DNA of 59,591 nt from Chloroflexota bacterium. Lineage in GTDB: Bacteria > Chloroflexota > Dehalococcoidia > JACPQF01. A model generated the notes under the pieces. That model did no database searches. It saw only the letters and a list, made by a program, of their open reading frames with translations, and was not told the origin of the DNA. Positions 27,860 to 36,024 of the stretch are shown in pieces (the first letter of the stretch is position 1; every line of letters starts with the position of its first letter). The stretch is from the NCBI GenBank assembly GCA_016190625.1, contig JACPQF010000134.1, positions 1 through 59,591 on the forward strand, written 5' to 3'. Made by a program: the position numbers and the translations under genes.

Positions 27860-29027
27860 GTGCTTTACTTCCCTTGAAGCGCTTGAGATATCCAAACGGG
27901 ACTCGCCTGGTGAGAGCCACGCTAGCGTGCTTGCCATCGACTTCTGTCGCCGCCTCTGGCGTCGAGCTGCCAGTGAATACCCGACACTCCAACCAGCGCC
28001 GCATCGCCAGGGAGGGTCGCTCGACCAACAAGTGGGCGGCAAGGGAAGTCGTGCCTACCAGCAACAGGTTCAGCGGGAAGCTCGCTACGGCAAGGCTCGA
28101 CGAGAAATTCAAGAAGGGCTGTTGCCAAAGGTACGTCGAATAGCTCATCCTACCGAGAAAGACGAGAGGGCGGGAGTTCAACACTCGGCCGGTTTTGCCG
28201 CCGTAATTGGTCATGCACCAGGATAGGCAAGCGGCGATACCCAGGTTTTGTACGGCGACCCCGACGAAAAGGTAGCCGCGCAGCCTGGGGTCCATGGTTG
28301 TGACCAACAGAACAGCAGCAGGGACCGCGAGGAAGAACCTCGACCCAATCACCTTTCGATAGGCCGTCTGGCCGCGAAGCCACTCGAAAGCGCCCGCCAG
28401 CAGGCATCCGATGGCAAGCGCATCGACGACGGTCTCGAACCGGTAGCCGACCTCCCAGGGAACCATCTGCGGGAACAGGTAGTAGTAGCCGAGTCGCACC
28501 ATCGGGGCGAGGAAGACGAAGATAGAGGCAATCGCCAACCCTCGACGCTTTCCCATCAGGAGCATGATCGCCGGCCACAGGAGGTAGAACTGCTCCTCCA
28601 CGGACAGCGACCAGGCATGGCCGATGTCCCAGCCCCGCTGCGGATAATAGTCCACGGTGTAAGTGATGGCGTGCAGCAGGTCTCGCTGAGTCAGATGGAA
28701 CCAGCCCGTTGCCTGCAGGAAAAAGATCGCGCCCACGAAGAAATAGTATGGTAGGAAGATCCTCAAGGTGCGGCGGAAATAGAACTTGCTGAGACGTATG
28801 GCTCCAGTGGCTCTCAGCTCCTCGAACAGCAGCCGGCTGATGAGGAAGCCGGAAATGACGAAGAAGACTCGCACGCCAAGGGAGCCCAGGTTGTCCAGCC
28901 AACTTTCCGGGAGCCCCAAAGGCAAAGGAAATCCCTGGGTCCGCGTAAGGTGACTGAGCACGACGAAGCCGATGGACACAGCGCGCAGCCCATCCAGCGA
29001 AGGTATTCGGTCGAGCCTCTCCGCCAT
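27846..29027 (-). CDS. Acyltransferase 3 family membrane protein
   Basis: 393 residues with about 10 membrane helices. N-terminal RIPSLDGLRAVSIGFVVLSH gives the family's conserved DGLR and His; RVFFVISGFLISRLL and FYFRRTLRIFLPYYFF follow, then HAWSLSVEEQFYLLWP, the WSLxVEEQFYL block. Members O-acetylate or O-acylate exported polysaccharide using cytoplasmic acyl donors. About 100 bases and a MITE separate it from the next upstream gene, so the operon may have been interrupted here. Confidence 0.9.
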   Translation of the reverse strand: MAERLDRIPSLDGLRAVSIGFVVLSHLTRTQGFPLPLGLPESWLDNLGSLGVRVFFVISGFLISRLLFEELRATGAIRLSKFYFRRTLRIFLPYYFFVGAIFFLQATGWFHLTQRDLLHAITYTVDYYPQRGWDIGHAWSLSVEEQFYLLWPAIMLLMGKRRGLAIASIFVFLAPMVRLGYYYLFPQMVPWEVGYRFETVVDALAIGCLLAGAFEWLRGQTAYRKVIGSRFFLAVPAAVLLVTTMDPRLRGYLFVGVAVQNLGIAACLSWCMTNYGGKTGRVLNSRPLVFLGRMSYSTYLWQQPFLNFSSSLAVASFPLNLLLVGTTSLAAHLLVERPSLAMRRWLECRVFTGSSTPEAATEVDGKHASVALTRRVPFGYLKRFKGSKAHEQQ

Positions 29028-29127
29028 TCATTAAGCCTTGACATCATGCTTGGAGCATCGCGATGGCGTTCGGGCACGCTACCGCCCTTGCCACGCTCAG
29101 TTGTCTCCATGAGCCTTGCTCTATAAG

Positions 29128-29290
29128 TGGTGCATCCGGTAAATCCGTGGTACATACAGAAACGGTGGTCATGGGCGGCTCCCGAGCCGCCCCTACATGT
29201 GGTTCAACGTAGCCAAACATGTAAGGGCGTCCTTCCGCTGAAGGACGCCCTGAGCGGGATGGATCTTGCGACTAACTACCGGATGCACCA
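29128..29290. mobile_element. MITE family A, copy 2 (163 bp)
   Basis: Same structure as 8998-9161: ends TGGTGCATCCGGTAAATC and CTACCGGATGCACCA, and the same two internal GC-rich hairpins. Internal text between the hairpins is reversed relative to copy 1 (TGGTTCAACGTAGCCAAACA against TTTGGCTACGTTGGTCCACA), so this small segment has inverted in one copy. It overlaps the last codons of the small minus-strand gene at 29272-29397. Confidence 0.85.
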
Positions 29291-29397
29291 CTAAGTATCT
29301 CCGATGCGTGTATGTCTTCTTTTCGCTTCGAGCGCAATGCGTTCCACTGGCTCATGGGCTTGACTCCGCCGATAACGTTAAGCGTTGGCGACGCCAT
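29272..29397 (-). CDS. Small protein, probably truncated by MITE
   Basis: 41 residues from ATG 29397, with AGGAGAG in front: MASPTLNVIGGVKPMSQWNA and then KRKEDIHASEIL. The last six residues and the stop (SGASGS) are read from the end of the MITE at 29128-29290, so the original protein was probably longer. Upstream in its leader is a perfect hairpin, GCCGGTG-GCG-CACCGGC on the plus strand (29443-29459). No family is recognised. The good ribosome site suggests it is, or was, translated. Confidence 0.4.
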   Translation of the reverse strand: MASPTLNVIGGVKPMSQWNALRSKRKEDIHASEILSGASGS

Positions 29398-29522
29398 CGT
29401 CTTCTCTCCTGATGGGCGATTGTCATTACGCGGTCGCTCAGCGCCGGTGGCGCACCGGCAGTAACCCCTGTTAGGCAATAGCACGACGCGTGCCAAGTGA
29501 CTAGCCGCTCGCCGCCGGCGAA

Positions 29523-30551
29523 TCAGATTCGCGAGTCATCCCCCGGCCATCTCAGCTCGAACCAGCCCGGGGCTAGAGGGCCTAGCGTCATCTCTTGCTC
29601 GTGCCTATTTTGCCGAACGCCAATCCGATATCTGTGCAATCTGCCGACGAGATAGCCAACGGTGGCGAGGGACAGCCCGGCGAGAATCGCACCTGCCATC
29701 ATCAGCCCGAACGGTTCACGATGGCGGGCCGAGTCGGCGATTCCTCGAACGATGCCGCGTGGCAGATTGCGAAAGGCATGGGATCTCTCGGCGGCCAGGC
29801 CGTCTTCCACGCCGACGAGCCGAGCCACGCGGGCTTTGGAAATGCCTTCCGCGTAGCAGCGAGCGCTATAGTAGCGCCAGCGCGCCCGCGCCGCAGGAAC
29901 GTGGTGGTACACCCGGGCGAGCGGCTCGTAGATGAACCGCCGCGACTTCCACCGTTGTTGTCCGCGAATGCATAGTTCGGTCTCTTCACAGCCGGCCTCG
30001 TTGGTCCCCACTCGGCCCATGCTGCTGCGAAAGCCGCCGACGGCGTCGAAGATGTCTCGACGGAGACACATGTTTGCGCCGAGTAAGTTCCGCACAGGTG
30101 CGGCCGACTCGGGCAAACCACGATAGCTGCAACCCACGACCCAATCGAACTCCTCTGGGAACCAACGCGGTCGGTCGGCCTGCCACAGTGGTTGGACCTT
30201 TCCTCCCACGCCCATCGTCGCATGGTCCGCCCAATGGCTGCTCAGTCGTGCCAGCCAATCCGGAGCGGCGACGGCGTCGTCGTCGAGAAAGGCGATCCAT
30301 TCACCCGTCGTCGCCCCAATGCCAGTATTCCTGGCCCCGGATAGTCCTCTCTCCCCCCTGCTTGCCACCGAGCGGACGCTAGGTAAAGCTCTACGTAAGC
30401 GCACAAGAAGCTTCTCGTTGTGGTCGACTATTATGACGATCTCCCCTGGCGGCAGGGTCTGACGCCGTACGGATGCCACCGCTTCGACCAATTGATCCCA
30501 GCGCTGCTCGGTGTAGGCACAAATCACGACCGACACTTCCGGTCTAATCAT
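29523..30551 (-). CDS. GT2 glycosyltransferase
   Basis: 342 residues from ATG 30551 (MIRPEVSVVICAYTEQRW), chosen because GGAGG stands 8 bases before it and it starts at the family's first strand. EIVIIVDHNEKLLVRLR and WIAFLDDDAVAAPDW carry the nucleotide and DxD sites, and GCEETELCIRGQQRW the acidic acceptor segment. A C-terminal membrane helix (LMMAGAILAGLSLATVGYLV) would anchor it. The upstream GT2 gene ends 65 bases before. Confidence 0.87.
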   Translation of the reverse strand: MIRPEVSVVICAYTEQRWDQLVEAVASVRRQTLPPGEIVIIVDHNEKLLVRLRRALPSVRSVASRGERGLSGARNTGIGATTGEWIAFLDDDAVAAPDWLARLSSHWADHATMGVGGKVQPLWQADRPRWFPEEFDWVVGCSYRGLPESAAPVRNLLGANMCLRRDIFDAVGGFRSSMGRVGTNEAGCEETELCIRGQQRWKSRRFIYEPLARVYHHVPAARARWRYYSARCYAEGISKARVARLVGVEDGLAAERSHAFRNLPRGIVRGIADSARHREPFGLMMAGAILAGLSLATVGYLVGRLHRYRIGVRQNRHEQEMTLGPLAPGWFELRWPGDDSRI

Positions 30552-30616
30552 CGCTAACTCCTCCATGCGCCCGGTATTTTCGCCTCTCAGAAACCCACAG
30601 GCAATGACGCCGATTG

Positions 30617-31444
30617 TTATTGGATGTCCGGAACGTCTCCTTGGATCTGCCTTGCCGCCCGCGCCACTTGCTGCGATATTAGCGGGTACGACACCTGACG
30701 TTTGGGCCGCAGCCATTCCCGCCACAGCGCCTTCAGAACTCGCCAACCATCGGGTATCGTCCGCAGGCGGCCAGTTCCGTGAACACGCGACGCTTCGAAG
30801 CTGGGTACCTCCACAACTTTGAGACCGCTTCGCAGCGCTCGCACGTTCATCACGGTTTCGACCTCGAAGCCCTCACTATCCATATCGAGGTAGGGCAGCA
30901 CAGTGCTCCAGAAGGCGTTATAGCCGTAACACAGGTCGGAGTACCGGCCGCCGAACAGCAAGCGCACCAGCCTGACAAAACCCCCATTGCCAAGCCGCCG
31001 ATACCTGGGCATGTCCGCCGTCCCGGCGCCCTGCACGAACCGCGATCCCTTGGCGAAGTCGGCGCCGGCGAGCAGCGCTCCCACGAATAGGGGAATCTCC
31101 ACCGGATCAGTCGAACCATCGGCGTCGAGCATGACTATGATGTCTCCCGCCGCTGCGTCAAACCCCGAGCGCAGGGCCGCGCCCTTGCCCTTGCCTTCTT
31201 GATATACGACGCGTATGTCTGGACGCAGAGCGCGAGCGGTTTTCACTGTGCCATCGGTCGAGTATCCGTCGACCAATATAACCTCCTCTACCCAGGTGGG
31301 GATCCGCGGCAGAACGTACTTTAGATTCTCGGCCTCGTTTAAAGCGGGAATCACCACGCTTACCCGCACCCCATAGTTCATGCTCAGCCCGGGCCGGGCC
31401 GGCGTATTCTCAATCGCAGCTAGATGCTGCTGCGTGACCTCCAT
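30617..31444 (-). CDS. GT2, dolichyl-phosphate mannose synthase-like
   Basis: 275 residues. VSVVIPALNEAENLKYVLPR, EEVILVDGYSTDGTV and DIIVMLDADGSTDPVEI give the nucleotide and DxD sites, and the spacing and the segment RYRRLGNGGFVRLVRLLFG resemble the DPM1/polyprenyl-phosphate hexose synthase group. It would make a polyprenyl-phosphate sugar, the donor needed by the GT-C-like protein at 13961-15754. First gene of the minus-strand polysaccharide locus; the 224 bases upstream (31445-31668) show no gene and should hold the promoter, but no box stands out. Confidence 0.86.
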   Translation of the reverse strand: MEVTQQHLAAIENTPARPGLSMNYGVRVSVVIPALNEAENLKYVLPRIPTWVEEVILVDGYSTDGTVKTARALRPDIRVVYQEGKGKGAALRSGFDAAAGDIIVMLDADGSTDPVEIPLFVGALLAGADFAKGSRFVQGAGTADMPRYRRLGNGGFVRLVRLLFGGRYSDLCYGYNAFWSTVLPYLDMDSEGFEVETVMNVRALRSGLKVVEVPSFEASRVHGTGRLRTIPDGWRVLKALWREWLRPKRQVSYPLISQQVARAARQIQGDVPDIQ

Positions 31445-31668
31445 CTCGTGTCCCTCTCTCCCTTGTCATAATGCTTAAGGGAAGCCACAACACCACATGC
31501 TTTCTACCTCCACATCTAATCACTGTACCAACTGGGAGTTGAGATGGCATTGCGAACGAGGTTACGAAGCGGTTGCGATGAACGCGAGTATCACGTTTTC
31601 TTGTCAATCCGCCAGGGGTAGTTCGATGTCAAGAAGGGGATGTTTTCGGGGTCTCGGTCGGCGCCAAG

Positions 31669-32718
31669 TTAGGGTAGATACTTGAGCGGGTTCTCCGCCA
31701 CGCCATTCTGGTAGAGGCGGAAGTCCAAATGGGGACCCGTGCTGAGCCCCGTATTGCCCGTCAGTGCGACGAGCTGACCACGGCTCACCTTCTGACCCTG
31801 GCCAACGAGGAACTTTGAAACGTGAGAGTACCGGGATGTGTAGCCGTCTCCGTGGTCGATGACGAGGTTCCAACCATAGCCGTAGGAGAGGTACTCGACG
31901 CTGATCACCACGCCAGCATCTGAGGCGTAGATCGGCGAGCCGTAGGGCGGAGCGATGTCGATCCCCGGATGATACCCGGAAAAGCCCTGGGTGATTAGTC
32001 CGGTAGTCGGCCAGACAAAGCGGCCGCCTCCGCGCACCGGCTCGGGGCTTGCCGAAGCTGGCTGGCTATTTTGAGGCGGTGGAGATGGTTGCGTCTCCGC
32101 CGGCCGTTCGCCTCTGGCCGTGGGCCTCGGCCTCTGCACCTCGGGCATTTTGCCTCCCGGCACCACGATCTTTTGGTCCACAGAGAGGATGTAGGGTTCC
32201 GACAGATTGTTGTACTCGCTCTCGATAATTATGTCGGCATCCACCTGGTATTGGCGGGCGATGGACTCCACCGTATCGCCCGCACGAACGACGTGAAGAA
32301 CGCCACTGACGGGCAGGATGGTCAGCTTATCGCCCACCGCCAGGCTGTCGGCATCGTCGAGGGCGTTGGCGGATACGATGGTCTCAGGGGTAATGCCGAA
32401 TCTCTGGGCGATGCTGGTCACCGAATCGCCGCTGCGGACTTCGTAAGTAGTGGGTCCTTGTGGTTCCTGCTGTAGCCCAATCGTCGCGGCTCTCTCCGGT
32501 TCCTGCTTCCGCACGGTCGTAAACGGCAACGCTGGCTTGCTTAGGTAATCGGGAGCCTGAGAGAATGAGCGGATGGCGAACGGCTCGAACTGCCAGGGCC
32601 TCTTGGAGGATCCGCGGGCCACGCCGGCGGTGGCGATTCCGCTTGCGGTGGCGATGGTGGCCGCCATTACCACGATGAGCACGTGGGAGAAGTAGCGAGG
32701 ACTCACGAGGTGCAGCAA
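31669..32718 (-). CDS. LysM-M23 peptidase, cell-wall hydrolase
   Basis: 349 residues from TTG 32718. Membrane helix FSHVLIVVMAATIATASG, two LysM domains (TYEVRSGDSVTSIAQRFGIT and HVVRAGDTVESIARQYQV), a Pro-rich linker, then an M23/LytM domain: GYHPGIDIAPPYGSPIYAS has the HxxxD zinc site, and the second motif is STGPHLDFRLYQNG, where families normally read HxH; the last histidine is Asp here. The protein binds peptidoglycan and may cut or only regulate. Sense codons continue in frame upstream to about 32840 (KIIGNPTLAYKLLLGK...) without a start codon, while an ATG at 32840 lies in another frame, so an indel may have cut off the true N-terminus. Confidence 0.82.
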   Translation of the reverse strand: MLHLVSPRYFSHVLIVVMAATIATASGIATAGVARGSSKRPWQFEPFAIRSFSQAPDYLSKPALPFTTVRKQEPERAATIGLQQEPQGPTTYEVRSGDSVTSIAQRFGITPETIVSANALDDADSLAVGDKLTILPVSGVLHVVRAGDTVESIARQYQVDADIIIESEYNNLSEPYILSVDQKIVVPGGKMPEVQRPRPTARGERPAETQPSPPPQNSQPASASPEPVRGGGRFVWPTTGLITQGFSGYHPGIDIAPPYGSPIYASDAGVVISVEYLSYGYGWNLVIDHGDGYTSRYSHVSKFLVGQGQKVSRGQLVALTGNTGLSTGPHLDFRLYQNGVAENPLKYLP

Positions 32719-32921
32719 GCCATCGGCAAAGGCGCTCGGCGTAACGGGCGATGAAGGGATGTGGAAAGCGCTCGCCTTCTGTACCTTGCCGAGTAGCAGC
32801 TTGTAGGCCAGCGTCGGATTCCCGATTATCTTCCAACCATGGGAAAGCTTGGATCTAGTAGTTTGGTGTTTGATAGGCCGTATTCTCTCTTTGCGAAGCG
32901 GGCTAGGGTTCCTGAGGCAGC

Positions 32922-32976
32922 ATTATACGTTTCAGGTGCCAATGAAAGATTAAAGCGGGATTAACGTTCGATTAGA
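32922..32976 (-). promoter_or_regulatory. Promoter with 11-bp-periodic TTAA boxes
   Basis: On the minus strand TATAAT is at 32927-32922. In the region of its -35 and above are three boxes, TTAA at 32950, TTAA at 32961 and TTAG at 32972, spaced exactly 11 bases, i.e. one helix turn. This is the layout of class II activation by OmpR/PhoB-type response regulators. It would serve the M23 gene, with a start of transcription near 32916. The rest of 32719-33062 has no gene. Confidence 0.6.
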
Positions 32977-33062
32977 GGCGGTTGAGAAGGCGCTTTTCCT
33001 GCCGTTCTCATCCTTCCAAAGAAGGAAGGAGGGTCGACCACTATGGAGGAAGACATAGCCGC

Positions 33063-35168
33063 TTACGCAGCGTGCAGATTGAGACGGCGGAGCAGTTGGG
33101 CATTGATCGCCACGACGATGGTGCTGACCGACATCAGCAGGGCGCCGACAGCGGGAACGAGCACGATTCCCCAGGGGGCGAGAATCCCGGCGGCGAGGGG
33201 AATCGCCACGACGTTATAGCCGGTCGCCCAGAAGAGATTCTGCACCATTTTGCCATAGCTAGCCCGGCTCAACTCGACGATCTTGACCACGTCGCGCGGG
33301 TCATTGCGCACGAGGATTATTCCGGCGCTTTCGATGGCGACGTCGGTGCCGGCGCCGATGGCAACGCCGACGTCCGCAGTGAGCAGGGCGGGAGCGTCGT
33401 TGATCCCATCGCCGACCATGGCGACTCTTCTACCTCTCCGTCTCAGCTCACGGACCTTATCGGATTTGTGCTCTGGCAGCACCTCCGCGAAGTACTCGCG
33501 GATGCCTAGCTCTCGTGCCACCCAACGCGCCACCTCCTCGCTATCCCCCGTGAGCATCGCCACGTCGATGCCCATCCGCTTTAGCCTGGCCACGGCCTCC
33601 CGGGACTCTTCCCGGATCACGTCGGCGAGAGCTATGGCTGCTGCCGGCTTTCCATCCACCACCAGATAGGCCACTGTCTTCCCTTCTTCGCCCCACTGGC
33701 GGGACATGACTTGCAGGCGCTCGGGCAGCGACTGGTCGAGCAACTCTAGCAGGCGAGGTCCGCCAACCTCAACCGCCTGCCCGTCGACCCGGCCGCTTAC
33801 ACCCCGACCGGGGAGAGCCTTGAACTCGGTTATTGGCGGCCGGCGCATCCCGCGGCGTTCGGCCTCGGCGCGGATGGCCCTGGCAATGATGTGCTCGGAG
33901 TCGCCCTCGACCGCTGCTGCTATAGCCAGCGCCTGGTCTTCGCCGAGCTCGTCACTCGTGGCGATCCCTACCACTCCCTGTTCCCCCCTTGTTAGGGTGC
34001 CCGTCTTGTCGAATACCACCACGTCGACGTCTCGCGCTTGTTCGAGGGCGAGCCGGTCACGCACGAGGAGACCGTTTCTAGCGGCAACGGTGGTCGAAAT
34101 GGAGATCACCAGGGGAATTGCCAGCCCCAAAGCGTGAGGGCAGGCTATGACTAGCACGGTAACAGCCCGTTCCAAAGCAAAACCGGCGGGCGCCGCTAAC
34201 AGTACCCAGGCGGCCAAGGTTATGGCACCGGTGCCGATGGCAATCAAGGTCAGCCAGTACGCTGCCCTATCGGCTATGGCCTGAGCGGCCGAGCGGGACT
34301 GCTGGGCCTGCTCGACTAACCTCATGATTCCGGCGAGCGCGGTGTCTTCCCCGATGTTCGTGACCTCGACCCGCAGCGAGCCAGCCCCGTTCACGGTCCC
34401 GGCGATGACCTTTGCGCCGCTGGTCTTGGCCACTGGCCGGGATTCCCCGCTAATCATCGCTTCGCTGACGTCGGATGCGCCTTCGTTTACCAGCCCATCC
34501 ACCGGGATCTTGCCCCCCGGCCTTACCAGAACGCGGTCCCCCACCTGCAATTGGGCCAGAGGAACCGTCCGAACCTGTTCGCCGGCTAACAGTTCAGCCG
34601 TGTCGGGAAGCAGCTTGGCTAGCTCTGCCAGCGCCCCGCGCGCCCCGCGTATAGCCCTGAGCTCCAGCCAATGACCGAGAAGCATCACATCTACGAGGGT
34701 GGAGAGCTCCCAGTACAACGGTCCGCCGACCTGAACCAGCTCCGCGGCCACGCTGTAGACGTAGGCTGTTACGATTGCCAGCGATACCAGCGTCATCATT
34801 CCCGGGGCATGTGATTTTAGCTCGTTTGCCGCGCCCCGAATGAAGACGCTGCCGCCATAAAAGAAGATGATGCTGCTAAACACCGGTGGAATGAGCGCGG
34901 AGCCGGGGATCGATGGGACGACAAGGCCCAGTCCGGCTAGGAAGGACTGAATCAACTCGCTGTAGGCCAGAACCGGCAGAGTGAGCAGGAGACACACCCA
35001 GAACCGCCGGCGGAAGTCCTCGATGCGGTGTCCCTCGTGCACGCCGGCGTGCCGCCCTGGATTTCCGGGCGCGGGCCCCGGCCTGTGCTCCATCATGTGG
35101 CCGCCATGCGGGCTGGCGGGTGGCACGTGCTGTTCCGAAGGGACTCCTTCATAATCGTGCTGTTCCAC
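33063..35168 (-). CDS. copB: CopB-type copper/silver P1B ATPase
   Basis: 701 residues from GTG 35168, with GAGGATG before it; ATG 35216 upstream is possible. A His-rich N-terminus (HGGHMMEHRPG, HAGVHEGHR) replaces HMA domains. Eight membrane helices carry the metal site ACPHALGLAIPL (CPH), typical of the CopB group, against CPC in CopA. DKTGTLTRG is the phosphorylation loop, ISGESRPVAK the actuator TGES-type motif, EHIIARAI the HP motif, and MVGDGINDAPAL the hinge. It exports Cu(I)/Ag(I), or Cu(II) in some reports. It is divergent from the lipoprotein at 35367; the 150 bases between hold a short inverted repeat, ACCCGC-8-GCGGGT. Confidence 0.92.
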   Translation of the reverse strand: MEQHDYEGVPSEQHVPPASPHGGHMMEHRPGPAPGNPGRHAGVHEGHRIEDFRRRFWVCLLLTLPVLAYSELIQSFLAGLGLVVPSIPGSALIPPVFSSIIFFYGGSVFIRGAANELKSHAPGMMTLVSLAIVTAYVYSVAAELVQVGGPLYWELSTLVDVMLLGHWLELRAIRGARGALAELAKLLPDTAELLAGEQVRTVPLAQLQVGDRVLVRPGGKIPVDGLVNEGASDVSEAMISGESRPVAKTSGAKVIAGTVNGAGSLRVEVTNIGEDTALAGIMRLVEQAQQSRSAAQAIADRAAYWLTLIAIGTGAITLAAWVLLAAPAGFALERAVTVLVIACPHALGLAIPLVISISTTVAARNGLLVRDRLALEQARDVDVVVFDKTGTLTRGEQGVVGIATSDELGEDQALAIAAAVEGDSEHIIARAIRAEAERRGMRRPPITEFKALPGRGVSGRVDGQAVEVGGPRLLELLDQSLPERLQVMSRQWGEEGKTVAYLVVDGKPAAAIALADVIREESREAVARLKRMGIDVAMLTGDSEEVARWVARELGIREYFAEVLPEHKSDKVRELRRRGRRVAMVGDGINDAPALLTADVGVAIGAGTDVAIESAGIILVRNDPRDVVKIVELSRASYGKMVQNLFWATGYNVVAIPLAAGILAPWGIVLVPAVGALLMSVSTIVVAINAQLLRRLNLHAA

Positions 35169-35366
35169 GGCGACACATCCTCGAGCAAGTATGGACCCTG
35201 ACCGCACAGCGAGCATGTGTCATGCCACTACATATGCCTACCCGCCAAACATAGCGGGTCTCCCGATCTATTCTAATCTCACCCTCATCTTGGCTCCATG
35301 CAGTCCTAATGTTCGGGTGCTAAGCTCGAAGCAGAGGATGCCCTTGGACGAACAGATGGAGGCAAC

Positions 35367-35867
35367 ATGGTGAACGGACGGCTCAAACAAGTTCGCGCCG
35401 TGATCACAGTAACAATCGCGGTAGTCGCTTTGCTGGCCCTTGGCGGCTGCCGCAGTGACTCTGCCGCGGTGGCGTCCCAGAAAGCGGATGCTCTTTCGGT
35501 GTCGAAGGTGGTACAGAAAGCGCAAGTGGGAGAGATGGAGCTGACGGTGACCTGGCAGAACCCTTCACGTTCCCCGACCCTACCCCTCCAGTTCAAGGTC
35601 CAAATGGATATCCACGCCGGCAGCCTCGACGAGTACGATCTGGCCAGCGTGAGCAGCCTGGCCAACGACAGAGGCCAGCAAGTAAACGCGAGCAGATGGG
35701 AAGCGCCCGGAGGCGGCCATCATGGTGCTGGCGCCCTCTTCTTCCCCCCAGCCGATGCCGCCGGGAAGCCACTGATAGATGGCGATACCAAATACGTGGA
35801 GTGGACCATCAGCGGTCTGGGCGGCGCCGCGGAGAAGAAGACGGTCCGTTGGGAGATCACCCAGTGA
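35367..35867 (+). CDS. Lipoprotein of unknown function
   Basis: 166 residues with a signal peptide and lipobox LLALGGC (Cys about residue 28). The mature part is beta-rich (MELTVTWQNPSRSPTL, LQFKVQMDIHAGSLDEYDL), probably one Ig-like domain, with a small His patch GGGHHGAG, and ends KYVEWTISGLGGAAEKKTVRWE. A fragment of a paralog is at 3770-3850, again next to metal genes. It stands between copB and a second lipoprotein and may bind copper outside the membrane; that is inferred from position. Confidence 0.7.
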   Translation: MVNGRLKQVRAVITVTIAVVALLALGGCRSDSAAVASQKADALSVSKVVQKAQVGEMELTVTWQNPSRSPTLPLQFKVQMDIHAGSLDEYDLASVSSLANDRGQQVNASRWEAPGGGHHGAGALFFPPADAAGKPLIDGDTKYVEWTISGLGGAAEKKTVRWEITQ

Positions 35868-35881
35868 CAGGGGTTAGGGTA

Positions 35882-36024
35882 TCTCACACGGAGGCACGGA
35901 GGCATGGAGATTTCCCAGTGGTGGAAGGATTGCGCCAATGAGAATGGTGAGTATGACAGCCCTGGTGCGAAAAAACGGACAGGCTCAGACTACCTCTCCT
36001 TGCCTCCGTCTCTCCGTGGTGAGA
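35882..36024. repeat. CACGGAGG inverted-repeat element
   Basis: Ends TCTCACACGGAGGCACGGAG and, reverse-complemented, TCTCACCACGGAGAGACGGA, about 143 bp, no coding capacity of its own. It is the same family as 15773-15919. It supplies the ribosome site and start codon of the next gene (ATG 35938), whose first about 29 codons lie in it. Confidence 0.65.
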
